Shown piece by piece: positions 1 through 12,274 of a stretch of 64,000 nt of DNA. Positions within the stretch are counted from its first letter, which is position 1, and each line of letters starts with the position of its first letter. The translations under genes were made by a program, and so were the position numbers. Source of the stretch: Petunia secreta (lineage: Eukaryota; Streptophyta; Magnoliopsida; Solanales; Solanaceae); NCBI GenBank assembly GCA_029990175.1, contig JARKIP010000011.1, positions 2,046,001 to 2,110,000 of the forward strand, given 5' to 3'. The notes under the pieces were generated by a model that searched no databases, was not told where the DNA came from, and worked only from the letters and a program-made list of their open reading frames with translations.

Positions 1-253
1 AGGGATCTAGCTTTAAGCGAGTAGTTTATTCTACCTATGTAATAAAAAGTGAGTGTATTACTTCAACTCAAATATGGCCGGGGCTATGAATAGTTGGATC
101 GTAGATGGATCTGACTGCAAAATTGACTGAGTAGAATAGTAGTTTTATTGATAAAAGCGGCGCGGAGACAATGAAACTTTTAGTAAATTTTGATAACAAC
201 GATGAGGGCTAGATACCCTTTAAAAAGTAATAAAAGAACAATGAAAGACAAAA
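1..253 (-). mobile_element. Element D, 3' noncoding part left of insertion A
   Basis: Read on the minus strand, this stretch continues the sequence that stops at 19264. It matches the region just downstream of integrase in element A (about 4910-5150), in inverted orientation. Shared landmarks are a pyrimidine-rich block ending in CTCCGCGCC, a run reading AATAAAACTACTATTCTACT, and a block ending in TAGCCCCGGC. Element A therefore landed in the 3' noncoding region of D, opposite in orientation. Bases 254-258 (TATAT) are the left target duplication of A. No coding potential is seen. The rest of D's 3' end lies off the left edge. Confidence 0.8.
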
Positions 254-258
254 TATAT

Positions 259-741
259 TGTGTGGGTAAAAATACGCAACCTATGATTATGGGGATACGA
301 GTCCAGCTGGCGAGAGTAGACTTACCTTACAAGTCACCGGGTGCAGAGGATGTGCCTGCTACTCAAGCCACGGCCGCTCAGCCGGTACGCGCATAGGATG
401 CAAGGTATACGTTCTGCCGCCTTAGCGTTTACGGTCTCCTAATTAGGGTTTAGAATATACCACCGCTTAGAGTATACAGGCCCACGTCTTTATTAGTCTT
501 TGTATTTTATCATAATTAGGATTGGATAAATCATTGCTATAAATACCCCCTTCTTACATTGTATTGTATATCAAGGGATTTACACCGAATCTGGATATTC
601 TTAAGGAATAATACTACTTACTTTCTTGTCTATTACTTTATCTCTCTATTTTGTATAATTTCCTTCTTATTTACCGAATTGCTTGTGACCCTCTTACAAA
701 TTTAATTGTTTAACCTAGATGACCAAATTTAGGCATAAACA
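259..741 (+). repeat. Element A 5' LTR
   Basis: It starts TGTGTGGG and ends CATAAACA, giving the TG...CA ends of an LTR. A TATA-like CTATAAATA lies at 538-546. The same LTR family recurs at 18776-19258 (plus), 21265-21743 and 25186-25641 (minus), and, split by an insertion, at 28805-31752 (plus). Confidence 0.9.
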
Positions 742-762
742 GTTTGGCGTCCACTGTGGGGC
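742..762 (+). other. Element A primer binding site
   Basis: A TGGCG(C/T)CCAC(C/T)GTGGGGC-like block follows the LTR within 3 bp. The same block follows the LTRs of D (near 25165-25185) and E (near 21245-21262) on the minus strand. This is where a host tRNA would prime minus-strand DNA synthesis. Which tRNA is used was not resolved. Confidence 0.75.
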
Positions 763-1560
763 TCAGAAAATTGTAAGTTTCTACGAAGAAAAATCACGGT
801 CGTGCCAGATGGCAACAATGATTCCTTATAGAACGTCGTTATCAAGATTGAGCGGACGACTCATACTCGCCCGACTTGGCTGAAACTATGACCAGATGTC
901 GAAAGATAGTGTCTTTCTATTCACTATTGAGGCAAGCATCTCATCAAGAAGTCGTGCCCTATAGTGATCCCCTCAAAGTAATGGCTATAGACTAAGGTAA
1001 CCCACAGTTCGTAAACACGATCTTCCGGAAGCCCGAGCTCGATAGAAATGGAGCCAAAACCATTATGGGTTGTGAAGCCCACCGGGAGGTGACCCAAAAA
1101 CCCCATGTCATTTCTATTGAATTCAATGATAGAGACATATAGCAGGTCCTCTGTCTATATCACGACGCCTTGATCATTACCCTCGAGGTGAATGACGCTC
1201 AGGTCTAGCGTGTGTTGGCAGATCTAGGCAGTGCTGTAAATACTATCTACTGGGTAGCCGTATGTCAGATGGAGGTTCAACTCTAGATAATCCCCAGCCC
1301 ATACACGATAACCAGCTTCAATAGCTCCAATGAAAGGTCCGTGGGAGAAGTACTCCTACCGGTTCACCTCCCCGGGGTAACAAAAGTAACGTCCTTCCAG
1401 GTGATGACATGCAACCACTCGTATAACATTATCATGGGAAGACCATGGATTCACAAAGTGCACGCAGTGCCGTCTTCACTTCATCAAGTCCTTAAGTACC
1501 TAACCCTCCAGGGAGTGAGATAGATTCGAGGAGAGCAGAAGCTATCCAGAAGTTGCTAGC
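763..1560 (+). pseudogene. Element A leader and aspartic protease, no gag domain
   Basis: The frame starts within about 10 bp of the primer site, with a leader resembling KIVSFYEE (in E the equivalent begins with ATG). A linker ends in VNTIF, and the retroviral-type aspartic protease follows. The expected active-site tripeptide reads DLG near 1228. The flap region ITSFNSSNE lies near 1310-1330, and the conserved GRPWIH block is at 1438-1455. Only about 480 bp separate primer site and protease active site; in the related element J the figure is about 1.9 kb, occupied by gag. So gag is absent, not merely decayed. In-frame stops occur near 991, 1141 and 1208. Confidence 0.7.
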
Positions 1561-1583
1561 AGAAGATATTAGACAAACTGCTC

Positions 1584-3570
1584 GTGCCTTGCTTAGACAC
1601 CAGCATACCATTTGGGTCCGAAGGGCATGAAGGAACTGGACCCTCAAAGCCAGTCGTTATGCCTTGGGACTCAGATGACGAAGAGAAGATCGCCAAGGCC
1701 ATCGTCGACGATCTCGATCCAGTAATCTTCGACGAGAGCCTCCTAGATAAGAAATTCTGCATGGGGGCCAAACTCTCTGCCGAAGTGAAGCAAGAATTCT
1801 CAAACTTCCTGCGCACTCGGTCAGGCACGTTCGCTTACACATCGACATGCCTGGAATTTCACGCACAGTTTAAATGTCGACTCGAACTTCAAGTTGGTTA
1901 AGGAAAAGAAACGGTCGATCAACCATGAAAGGGGGCTAACTGTTCATGAAGAGGTGGATAAAAAGTTGAACAACGGATCCATTCGTGAGGTTCAACACCC
2001 TGAATGGTTTTCCAATGTTGTGGTTGTTCGAAAGAAGAATGGCAAATAGAGAATGTGCATTGACTTCACGGACCTGAATAATGCATGCCCCAAGGACCCC
2101 ATTCCCCTGCCCAACATCGATAAGCTCATCAATTCAATGGCAGGCCACGAAGCTCTCAGCTTCTTGGATGCGAACTAGGGATATAAACAGATCATCATGA
2201 ACCCAAATGATCAAGAGAAAAACTTTTTTATCTTGGACATAGGGACTTACTATTACCGAGTAACGCATTTTGGTTTGAAAAACGTAAGAGCAACTTACCA
2301 GAGGTTAGTGAACCTAATGTTCAAGAACCATATTAACAATACTAAGGATGTTTACATCGATGACATGTTGGTCAACTCATATTTCACCAAAGACCACATC
2401 AGACACTTGGAAATAGCATTGAACATCTTGGACAAGTTTGGTATGAAGCTCAATCTAAAAAAATGTGCCTTCGGCATATCCTTAGGAATGTTTCTCGGGA
2501 TCATCATCTCTAAAAAAAGGATAGAAGCAAACCCCATCGATATTGAAGAAATTGAGGCCATACCAGAGGTATTGAAGAGAAAAATGGAGGTAAAGAGACT
2601 TAATGGTCGGATAGCCGCACTCAGCTGGTTTATATCGCGATCCTCAAAAAGGTGTCACTAGTTCTTTAATGTCCTAAATAAGAATAACAGTTTCGAATGG
2701 ATTGAGCAACGCAGTCAAGCGCTCTGAAGTCTAAAGCAGCATCTTTCTAATCCCTCTTTGTTAACCAAGCCACGAGAGAGAGAGTTGTTGTTGTTGTATC
2801 TTGCAATATCTGAAGTGGATGTGAGTGCAGTTCTTGTACGAGGAGAGAAGGGAGTGCAATCTCCAATATACTACGTCAACAAGTCTCTCTTGGACGCTGA
2901 AACGCGCTATCAGCATTTGGAAAAACTGGTGCTTGGATTAGTGATTGCAGTAAGAAAGTTATGCTCGCACTTTTAGAGTCATACGATCATCATAGTCTCA
3001 TATTTCCCTTTTTGGACCATCTTACACAAACACGAGCTCTCGAGCAGGCTAGCAAAATGGGCCGTAGAGTTAGGAAAGTATGATATCGTCCAACAACCAC
3101 GTATGACCATCAAGTCACAAGTCCTTGCAGACTTTGTTTCTGATTTCAATGCCGATATGATGCTAAAGGCCGAAGTTGAATATAAGATGATGGAAGGTGT
3201 TACCCCTAGAGAATGGGTGATCAACACCGATGGAGGTTCGAATGTCAAAGGAGCCAGTCTCGGTTTTGTGATCAACCCCAATTAAGAACATATTTTGGAA
3301 GGCCGTCAGCTAGGCACCGCTCACAAATAATGAAGTAGAATATGAAGCCGTATATCAAGCACTTGAATTATCCTACATATTGGGGGGCCAGGGACATCAG
3401 TCCATTTAGTGACTCTCAACTAGTGGTCAATCAGATAAATCGAGCCTTCGCCGCCAAAGACGCTCGCATGCAAGAGTACCTGGACAAGGTGGAGAAGCAC
3501 TTGAAGAATATTAATAAAGTGAAAGGTCGATCAAGTGCCAAGAGAAGAAAATACAGAGGCTGATGCCCTA
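1584..3570 (+). pseudogene. Element A reverse transcriptase and RNase H (decayed)
   Basis: The order is an N-terminal part with DLDPVIFDE, then the fingers motif VRKKNGK, then a block beginning DFTDLNNACPKDP. The catalytic motif reads YIDD near 2354-2365. RNase H follows (2750-3110), then a second, archaeal-like RNase H with NTDGGSN near 3220-3240 and DSQLVVNQI near 3412-3438. Two RNase H modules are typical of the Tat group of Ty3/Gypsy elements. Stops lie near 2047, 2176, 2659 and 3283, and frames change several times, so this copy cannot make enzyme. Confidence 0.85.
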
Positions 3571-4870
3571 GCTAGTGTAGTGGCCACTGCAAATATGAGT
3601 TCAGCTAGCCGGGGAACTTTTATTGAACTAACCTACATAGACATCAAGCGCCACGAGGTTAATACTATAGGACTTGTCTGGGATTGGCGACGCCCGATCA
3701 TCGAATACCTGGACAATGGAACACTCTCTGAAGACAGGAAAGAGAGTAGAAGGTTGAGAGTGCAAGCAACTCGTTACTGTTTAATCAACAGAGAGTTGTA
3801 CCGCCGAATATTCAGCGGCCCTTTGGCTAAATGTTTAGGGCCATCACAAACTGATTATGTGTTTAGAGAAATCCACAGAGGGAAATGTGGAAATCCCTCT
3901 GGCGGAAGGTCTTTAGCTCAGAAGATAATTAGGGCCGGCTATTTCTTGCCTCGAATGGCAGAGGGTGTGAGCAAATTTGCCAGAGCGTGCCACAACTGTT
4001 GGAGATTATCCTTCGACTTCATTAGCCACAAGAGCTTTTACACTCAGTAATAGCCCCATGGCCTTTCATGAAATAGGGGATGGATAACGTAGGGCCCATG
4101 CCCAAAGCAACTCGAGGTGTAAAATTTTTGCTAATCTTGACAAGCTATTTTACTAAATGGGTTGAAACAGTAGCCTAATCTCAAGTGAATAGTGATACAA
4201 TTTATTTGGGAAAACATCATGTGCCGCTTCGATATTCCAGCGAAAATCACCTGGGACAACGGGCCTCAATTCATAGGACACAAGGTCACTGCCTTCTTTG
4301 GGGAATGGGAAATAAAGAGGATAACCTCAATGACTTACCATCCTACAGCCAATGGTCAGGTAGATTCTTCTAACAAGACTATAATGGAAAGCCTGAAGAA
4401 ACGGCTCAAAGAAGCCAAAGGTAAAGGGCTGGAGAACTGCCAGAAGTTTGTGGACCTATCGCACCACATCAAAAGCCAGCATAGGAGAGACTCCATTCTC
4501 ATTAACATACAGAATGGATGTTATGATCTCTAAGAAGATTCTAATAACAAGGCTTTAGCAGCTTCATATGATGTCCCTAACGAACGCCGGGAGATGGCAG
4601 CCATACGCCTGACCGCCCAGAAGCAACGGCTGGAGCAGTATTATAATGCACGAACCAACTTGTGCTCCCTCAGCATAGGGGATCTGGTTCTTTGCAAGGT
4701 ATCTCAGAGCACCAAGGAAGCCAGTGCTGACAAGATAGCCCCAAACTAGGAAGGGTCATACAAGGTCCAAGGCATAACTGGAAAAGGTGTGTTCGTTCTT
4801 GAAGAAATGGAAGGAACACCCATTCAAAATAATTGGAACATCTCTTGGCTTAAGAAGTACTACTCTTGAA
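3535..4870 (+). pseudogene. Element A integrase (decayed)
   Basis: The zinc-binding HHCC domain is visible at 3850-4010, but the second histidine is proline (NPSGG instead of NHSGG). In the catalytic core the first aspartate (MDNVGP) and second (WDNGPQF) remain. The catalytic glutamate position reads aspartate (GQVDSSN, near 4352-4372). The C-terminal domain ends in SWLKKYYS at about 4866. Several stops interrupt the frame. The decay agrees with the strong LTR divergence. Confidence 0.85.
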
Positions 4871-6201
4871 AGGTCAACTGGACCTATATACTCGAGTCAT
4901 GGATTTTCTCCTTTCTTGCTATTTGTCTTTGTCATTACTTTTATAAGGGCACTTAGCCCCGTCATTGTTAAGTTTTTATTGCCTCCGCGCCCTCGTTTAT
5001 TAATAAAACTACTATTCTACTTAGTCAGTTTTACAAATAGATCCATCTATGATCCAAGCATTCATAGCCCCGGCACAATTTAAGTTGAAGTAATACACTT
5101 ACTTTTCGCTGCAAAAAGTAGAGTACATTACTCGATTAATGCTAGATAACTTCTAGTTCAGCCACCAGGCATTATTTGTAAGTTGAAATCATCAATTCAA
5201 CAAATTCCACCAACATGTTGGTGGGAGGGGCGCACACACAGTACCAGTAAAGTCTTAAGCACTTGAGTGGACAAGCGTCCAATAGTACACACCCGTCTTT
5301 AAAAGACAAAAGCCCAAAAAGGAACCCAAAAATGCTGCTTGACTACACTACAAGTAACGATGCAACTATGCATAAAATATTAATAGACGTCTATTTACAT
5401 TAATATCAAAGGCCCATAGGCTTACAATATACAATCCAGTTGGTCTGGATATAATATTGTTCATTACAAATATTCTTGAGAAACTAAAAACTTCAAAAAC
5501 CTGAAAGACTGCAAAGTCCTTCGAACTTTGCACGGTCGGAGACTTTGCAGAGCCGGAGACTCTTCATCTGGATTGTAGATCATGCATCAAAGTTTCTCTC
5601 GGCGCATAGAAGGTGACATACCAACATAATACCCCAAGCACCAACATCTTTGTGACGCTGCGCTTCGGGAGTTGGAAAGCCAGTCCAACTGAGGAATCCC
5701 TCAGTAGAATGGTGGAAGAAGCAGCACACAAGCCAGAAATTTCATCTGGAATCATATGGAAAGTCACCAAGATAAAACCACCAGTGGCTGCGGGAGCACC
5801 ATATTCCCCCTCTTCTCCAGACGATTGAAAGCTGATGCAATCTCCTAATCATAGAACATGGCAGAGCTATACAACCACCCTGAATGCAAAGATTTTGGAG
5901 AAATTTGTTACACATAACCAATCCAGAGAAGGAGAGAACACTATCATGAAGACCCTTCCGCGTCAAGTGGCGCTATCTATGGACTGTTTGTCCCAAAGAG
6001 TCAAAAGAAGAGCAGACGTAAAAACACTACTTGGCAGGCTTTCTTATGTTGAGGAGCTTCGCGTGACAAGAAGACTTTCACAGCAACCGCTGCGTTAGAA
6101 AAAGAGCGCACCGTAATCAGTGCACATGCCACAGAGAAGACATTTCAAAGAACGTCATTAGAATCATGATTTAACTTTATGACTCGGAGGACTCCGTTCA
6201 T
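4871..6201 (+). other. Element A 3' noncoding region, first part
   Basis: This is about 1.3 kb with no recognisable gene. Bases 4970-5150 match window positions 1-180 inverted (element D), and 5380-5460 and 6095-6190 match the corresponding tail of element F near 27416-27480 and 28175-28280. Short open stretches on both strands (for example 5613-5828 and 5835-6098) are not conserved in F, so I do not call them genes. The region continues at 18270 after solo LTR C. Bases 6202-6206 (CCTAC) are the left target duplication of C. Confidence 0.7.
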
Positions 6202-6278
6202 CCTACTGTTGACACCTAATTTTGTCCCTCCTATCACACTAGCCGTTATTCAGACAAATTGCATCGATAACCACGTAA

Positions 6279-8889
6279 TGTCACGACCCAACTTAGGGCC
6301 GCGATGGATGACCAACACTAAGTGTCGATCATCACTAATCCTACTGATAATATGCTAACCATTATAACTGATAAACAGAATAAGCATAACCTAGCTGATA
6401 AGGAGTATGCAACACAAATAGCTGACAAGGCTAACATAAGCTGACATACATAACATACTGACTGCACCACACAGGGACATATCTACAGGCCTCTAAGAGT
6501 GATGAACTAAATATACAAAGGACGAGATAAGGCCCCGCCATACCCAAGCTGGCTGACTGTACACATACCAAAAGATAAGTAACTCCGGGAGTAAGCGGAG
6601 TGACTCCAGTAGCTGATAGATGGCCTACTAACATGGTCAAAGCATTGATCTATCTGCACCTGCGCGGCATGAAATGCAGCGCCCCAGAAAAGGGCGTGAG
6701 TACGATATATACCAAGTATGTAAGGCATGAGCATATAATATGTCATAGCTGAATGAAACTGTAGGCTGGAATATAAATATGTAAACATGAGCTGGAGCAT
6801 AGCAATATAGCTGGAAATCTGAAGAACGTACTAAACATGATATGAACATAAGCTGAAGTCTAGCTGAATCTGAACCTGAAGACTGAGCTGAACTATACTG
6901 ATAAATAACTGTAATATGACTGATAGCTGGTTACTAGAAACTGGAACTGATAACTGTCAACTGATACTGACGCTAAGAACTGGTGGCCGATAACTGAGAA
7001 CTGATAACTGTCAACTGATACTGACGCTCAGAACTGGTGGCCGATAACTGAGAACTGATAACTGTCAACTGATACTGACGCTAAAACTGAACTGTTATCT
7101 GAACTGGTACCTGTCTGGTGTTATGGGCTATATCCCCCCAAATCAGGTAACTGAACATCTGAACTAGTACCTGTCTGGCGTTATGGGCTGTATCCCCCCA
7201 AATCAGGTAACTGAAAACCGGAACTAGCCTCATGTATAATCATGCAGTGCATATTGTAGCTATATACGCATATATAACAAACCTGGTGGGTGTTATGGGC
7301 TATATCCCCCCCAGCCAGTAATATCTAGTCTCTCTGTTCAGAGTGTGTGAATGACACCCGGTCACACTAGGTGTTTCAACTCCCGCCTGAACCAGAGGGG
7401 CTGTATCCCCCAGACGGGTAGTATCACACGCGACCGGACTGTGTGTCCAATGTCCAGCCTCTATGGGGGACTCCAAATCACACATAACATGATCACAATA
7501 TAAGCATAAACATGTATGAGGCATAACACATGTGGCAACAATATATATGGACTCAAAGGAATGATAAGAAAACTCTGGATGGAATTATAGACACAACCTG
7601 AAACTTAGAATTTGTCTAACTCTTGGACTTTTATCAAAATTTCGGCAGAGTTTCCTCTGAAACTGGATGATCCGCAAAAACAGAACCAGTACTATACTAT
7701 ACACGGGAATAGATACCCGGATAAACTGATAACATAAACATTTTAAACGGATAATAAGATGAGACAACTGGATGACATAACTCATCCGCAAATAGAATGT
7801 CTGGACAGCACCACTGTCCTGACTTGCAACCTAATTTTCTGAGTGTAGATCAAAGATATAGACTTCATGGTCTGCATGAAAGATGTAGATATATGTCTTA
7901 GGATTCTGGGGATTCTTAATTCATCTTAATATCAATTTTGTATAAGGAGTTATGATCAATATACTAACAACTGTCCAAAGTTCAAAACAATTTTCCAGAT
8001 TTTGAAATGTTTTGCCTTTCTGATTTGGACGTCTTTCACCTTGGATTTTAGTACCAAATTAAGTATATACAAGGTTTCCTTGGTACCATACAAGTTTCTC
8101 ACAAGAAAAACTAAGTTTAAAACTAATAAAAGCTTCAAAATCTAAAAGATACATGCCTTGCCAAAAGAAAGGTTTAGCCTTACATACCTTTGATGTTTCT
8201 AGCTTCTAAACTTCGTTTCCTTTGAATTCCACACCTTCTAAAGCTTAAACAAGCTATAAAATAGAATTTAGATACTTTACTTAGCTATAAAGTAATTCTA
8301 AAACTCAAACTATAGACGAAATTGAAGGTAGCATAATGTTACCCTAATCGCGTAGAGCGTTTTGACGCAATCCATCTTCCGTTTCGTGTCAAAATTGATG
8401 TTCTATCTTCAAAATCATAAAAAAATGGATTCAAACTGAAAAAGCTCTGTTTATATCATGGTTTTACTGGAAATGTCGAGAGAGAGAGAGAGAAATTTCT
8501 CTTTTATAATAAAAACATTTCATTTCTAGCCCTCTTTTGCGCTTATGTCCCTTTTTCTGGTCTGACTTCTGACGCTCATATCTTTTTATCTATAAGTTAA
8601 ATGAGCAAACCGTTAAAAGTGTTGGAAACTACACTCCAAGACCTTCAATTTGGTATATGATATGTCCCCAAAAGACTTCATATAACACATGAAATTAATT
8701 GCTGAAAAAGCTCCGTTACAAGGCAATTCCTTAGTCGGTTTTCCCGCAACTTAAATCTGACTTTTCCCAAACTTTATATTCAACATATAAACATCATATA
8801 TGGTCATATTATTACTTTAAACTCACTTAAATCATTCTTAACATGATATTATAATGATATACGTCAATTTAGACGTACGGGGTGTAACA
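6279..8889 (-). repeat. Element B left LTR (3' LTR)
   Basis: This is 2,611 bp. It contains a 54-bp tandem unit repeated about 2.6 times at 6945-7086, and two further similar segments each containing a TATCCCCCC phrase at about 7105-7215. A short GA microsatellite lies at 8479-8492. It differs from the right LTR by about 30 substitutions and by a 10-bp stretch near 8220, absent on the right between two TTCC repeats. Confidence 0.9.
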
Positions 8890-9495
8890 CGTAATTATCC
8901 TATACTCACTCCTATCCTGAGTCGTTGTCTCATACACGTACACCAATTAGGCTATTTTGGAAGCATGTGCACAAACGGTCACATTTTCACAAAACTTGCA
9001 CGTCTTGTTAATATCTTGCACAATTATTTCTTTTTTGAGGAAGGATACCTAAATTATTTTTAAAACCTTAATGTGATATATCTCTTTAATCATTTAGCCT
9101 TGCAATGATTTTTCCTTATTTCTATAATTTTTATCCAGTCTATACGCATTTTAAACACTATTTACACGTCTGCACACACATCACCATATTTTTAACACTT
9201 CAATGCCTACGTGGATCGATCTCAGCCGTCCACGTGTACCATCCGATGGCTGAGATTAAAACTTCCCTTTTATTTCCAAAATGACCCCTAAACTTCATTG
9301 CCTATTCCCATTTCCCCTCGCCTCACCATATAATCACTCCCTCACTGTCTCCTCGGCGAAATGTCATGCTACCACTGTCACTGTATTTTCTGGTCAATTT
9401 GGCCGGCAAAATTTGGGGAAAATGGCATATTTGTAACCCCCATGTCCTCCGCTACAAAACCCATACCCTTTCGACAACATTTCAGCGAGGTCATT
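8890..9495. repeat. Duplicated 606-bp piece of C between B's left LTR and B's body
   Basis: This sequence starts with the CGTAA duplication and equals 14876-15481 base for base except at about three positions by eye. At 9495/9496 it changes abruptly into the RNase H region of B. It is genomic flank (element C sequence), not part of B. Confidence 0.9.
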
Positions 9496-10860
9496 CTGAA
9501 CTGTAACTCTTGCGTCCTCTGAATCTATTAATCTGACATCCATGCTGGCCAACTGGTAGAGTGTATGAGCTAACTTTATTTTCTCTGGTTGTAAATAAGA
9601 TAGACTACCCATAGGCTTGCGACTAAGGGAATCAGCAACAACGTTCGCTTTACCCGGATGATAAAGAATGTCTATGTCATAGTCCTTCAGCAACTCTAGC
9701 CACCGCCTCTATCATAGGGTTAGCTCCTTTTGCTTAAATATGTACTGGAGGCTCTGGTGATCCGTATAAATATCAACATGAACACCGTAAAAATAATGTC
9801 TCCAAATCTTCAATGCATGAATGACTGCTGAAAGCTCAAGATCATGGATGAGGTAGTTCTGATCGTGCTTTTTCAGCTGCCTAGAAGCATAAGCAATTAC
9901 TCTTCCATGCTGCATCAAACACAACGAAGACCAATTCGAGAAGCATCACAGTAAATGACATAGCCCTCAGATCCCTCTGGAAGTGTAAGTACTGGAGCTG
10001 TTATCAACCTGTTCTTTAGTTCTTGGAAGCTGTGCTCGCAAGAATCAGACCACTCAAATTTAGCTGATTTCTTTGTCAATTTGTTCAGTGGAGCTGCAAT
10101 GGAGGAAAACCCCTCTATAAACATCTGTAATAACCTGCCAAACCTAGAAAACTACGTACTTCAGTTGGTGTCGTAGGCATGGGCCAATTCTTCACAGCCT
10201 AGATCTTCTGGCCATCTACTTTAATTCCTTCTGCTGAAACTATATGGCAAAGAAATGCCACTAAATCTAACCAGAATTCTCACTTTGAGAACTTAGCATA
10301 TAATTGCTGGTCCCGAAGAGTACCCAATACTAGGCGTAGATGCTCTGCATGCTCTGATTCAGACTTTGAATAGATGAGAATATCATCAATAAATATAATC
10401 ACAAATAAATCTAGATAAAGCCTGAATACGTTGTTCATCAAATCCATAAATACTGCAGGGGCATTAGTGAGTCCAAACGACATCACTAAAAACTCATAAT
10501 GGCCATACCTAGTCCTGAATGCAGTCTTAGGTATATCAGATTCTCTGACTCTAACCTGATGGTAGCCTGATCGCAAATCTATCTTCGAGATGCACTTGGC
10601 ACCCTGGAGTTGTTCGAACAAGTCATTAATCTTGGGCAGAGGGTATTTATTCTTGATTGTGACTTTATTTAACTGTCTGTAATCTATGCACATGCGTAGA
10701 GTCATTTTTCTTTTTTTACAAATAGTATCGAGGCTCCCCACGGGGAAATGTTGGGTCTGATGAGGCCTTTATCTAACAAATCCTTCAATTGCTCCTTAAA
10801 TTCTTTCTGTTATACAGGTGCCATCCTGAAGAACATGCCCCTGATCGCGTGCTGATGCTG
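9496..10860 (-). pseudogene. Element B reverse transcriptase and RNase H, truncated
   Basis: Reading leftwards, the fingers begin with a FRMAP-like block near 10830. A CIDYRQLN block is near 10690 and the SKIDLRSGYHQ motif near 10580. The catalytic aspartates are in FIDDILIYS near 10380. The hallmark FGLTNAPA precedes them. RNase H follows (YASRQLKKHD near 9890; YTDHQSLQYIF near 9760), and the frame ends in LSRKPMGS and a short tail. At 9495 the sequence leaves the element, so integrase and any chromodomain are missing. The motif set matches the Tekay/Del chromovirus type. Stops and frame changes are present. Confidence 0.85.
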
Positions 10861-10899
10861 AGCAAGCAACTGGTGATCTAGCTGGCTGGGCTGTACAAC

Positions 10900-12068
10900 T
10901 GCAACCCCTAGGCGGGCAACCTTTCATGAAATAGCTGCCTCGCGACAAATATAACAAGTATCAACTCCTAACTGACATGGACCTAAGTGGCGTCTACCAC
11001 AATCCGAACATCTGGGATATGTCTGACTGGCCGGTATAGAAGTACCATGACACTTTAATCTTGAAGTCAGTGATGTGTGACTAGATCTGGACTGAGGAGG
11101 TCTATCAGATCTAAAGCCACGAGACTATGTAGGTATACTAGCTGGTGGTTGTCTAACACTCTGCTATCTACTCGCTCCAGACGTCTCTCCAAACGAACCA
11201 GAAAATCTGCCCCTCTTGTCTAGCACTTTATCCCTGTCGGCTCTCTATTTCTGCTTCCTCTCCTCAAGTAACAAAGCAAATGCCTGAATGTTATGTTCAT
11301 ACATGACTGCATAGCAACTGTCATATGCTCGTTCACTAGGTGTGGAGCTAGTCCCACTATATACCTGTGAATTCTATCCTCCATACTCACTACCACCGTA
11401 GGGGCAAACCATGCTAAAGAACTAAAGCAATAATTATACTCTTCTACACTCAAACTTCCCTATATCAAGGTCAGGAACTGATTAGCACGGGCTCCCTATG
11501 TCTCTATAGGCATATACTGATAAAGGAAGGTATCTGAGAATTCCTTCCAAGTCGTGGGAGTAGCATCAGGCCGTCTAGATAGCTCCCATGTCTGGTATCA
11601 CCCTGCTGCTAGGTTATGCAATCTGAATGCAGCCAACTCTACTAATTCTGTGTCTGACACGTGCATAACCCTCAACACTCTAGCTATCCTCAATAGAAAA
11701 TCCTGAGGGTCTTCTCCTGTACGGGATCCGGTAAAGACTGTAGGCTCTAGCCTGATAAAATCATTGATCCTGGATCCAACATCTCCATGGGCATCTGCAC
11801 TGTGTTGTCTAGTCTAAGCAACTACAATACTGGTCGATAATCTGATGGCATCCCTCATTTCCTGCCCCTGACTATCAGGCTAAGAAGGTGGAGGTATAGT
11901 AGCTACAGTACCTCTAATATCACCCTGAACTGATAGGATCTGTGAGGCCTCGGATGGAGCCTCAGATCTGGACTCCTCACTCTCATCCACCTTAGGTGGC
12001 ACTCTACTAATACCCTGGCCGGCAATAACCTTGCCCTTCTGGGCAGCTATTAATTTCTTTGCCGGCAT
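10900..12068 (-). pseudogene. Element B gag, with protease deleted downstream
   Basis: The frame opens with an ATG at 12068 (MPAKK). It carries the Gypsy gag core between about 11820 and 11250, including WKEFSDTFL and VGLAPHLV, with several stops. A CX2C half of a zinc knuckle (CYIC) lies near 10955; the rest is out of frame. The sequence then passes almost directly into the reverse transcriptase N-terminus near 10840. Protease and the linker, normally several hundred bases, are absent. B is thus doubly deleted. Confidence 0.75.
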
Positions 12069-12258
12069 CGCTTTGCTGAAATTACTATTGTTAGAGGGCT
12101 GAATTTTATAATCATGGCTCTATCGCACGATCTAGAGAAGAAAGAAAGACAACTGTCCTAAAGTGCCTTGTAGCCTCCTGTTCAAAAGTATGGCGCGCAA
12201 CATACTCCTAAACAAGACTCTACTAGACGCGGCCTGTAGACACCCTAGGACTGAACTG

Positions 12259-12270
12259 CTCTGATACCAC
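12259..12270 (-). other. Element B primer binding site (initiator Met tRNA type)
   Basis: The minus strand reads TGGTATCAGAGC four bases inside the right LTR. This fixes the right LTR as the 5' LTR and the element as minus-strand. Confidence 0.9.
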
Positions 12271-12274
12271 TTTT

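Noticed and set aside
8854..9063. 69-codon open stretch found twice (also 14840-15049)
   Set aside because: The second copy exists only because the LTR end plus flank is duplicated by the B rearrangement; it crosses the LTR boundary.
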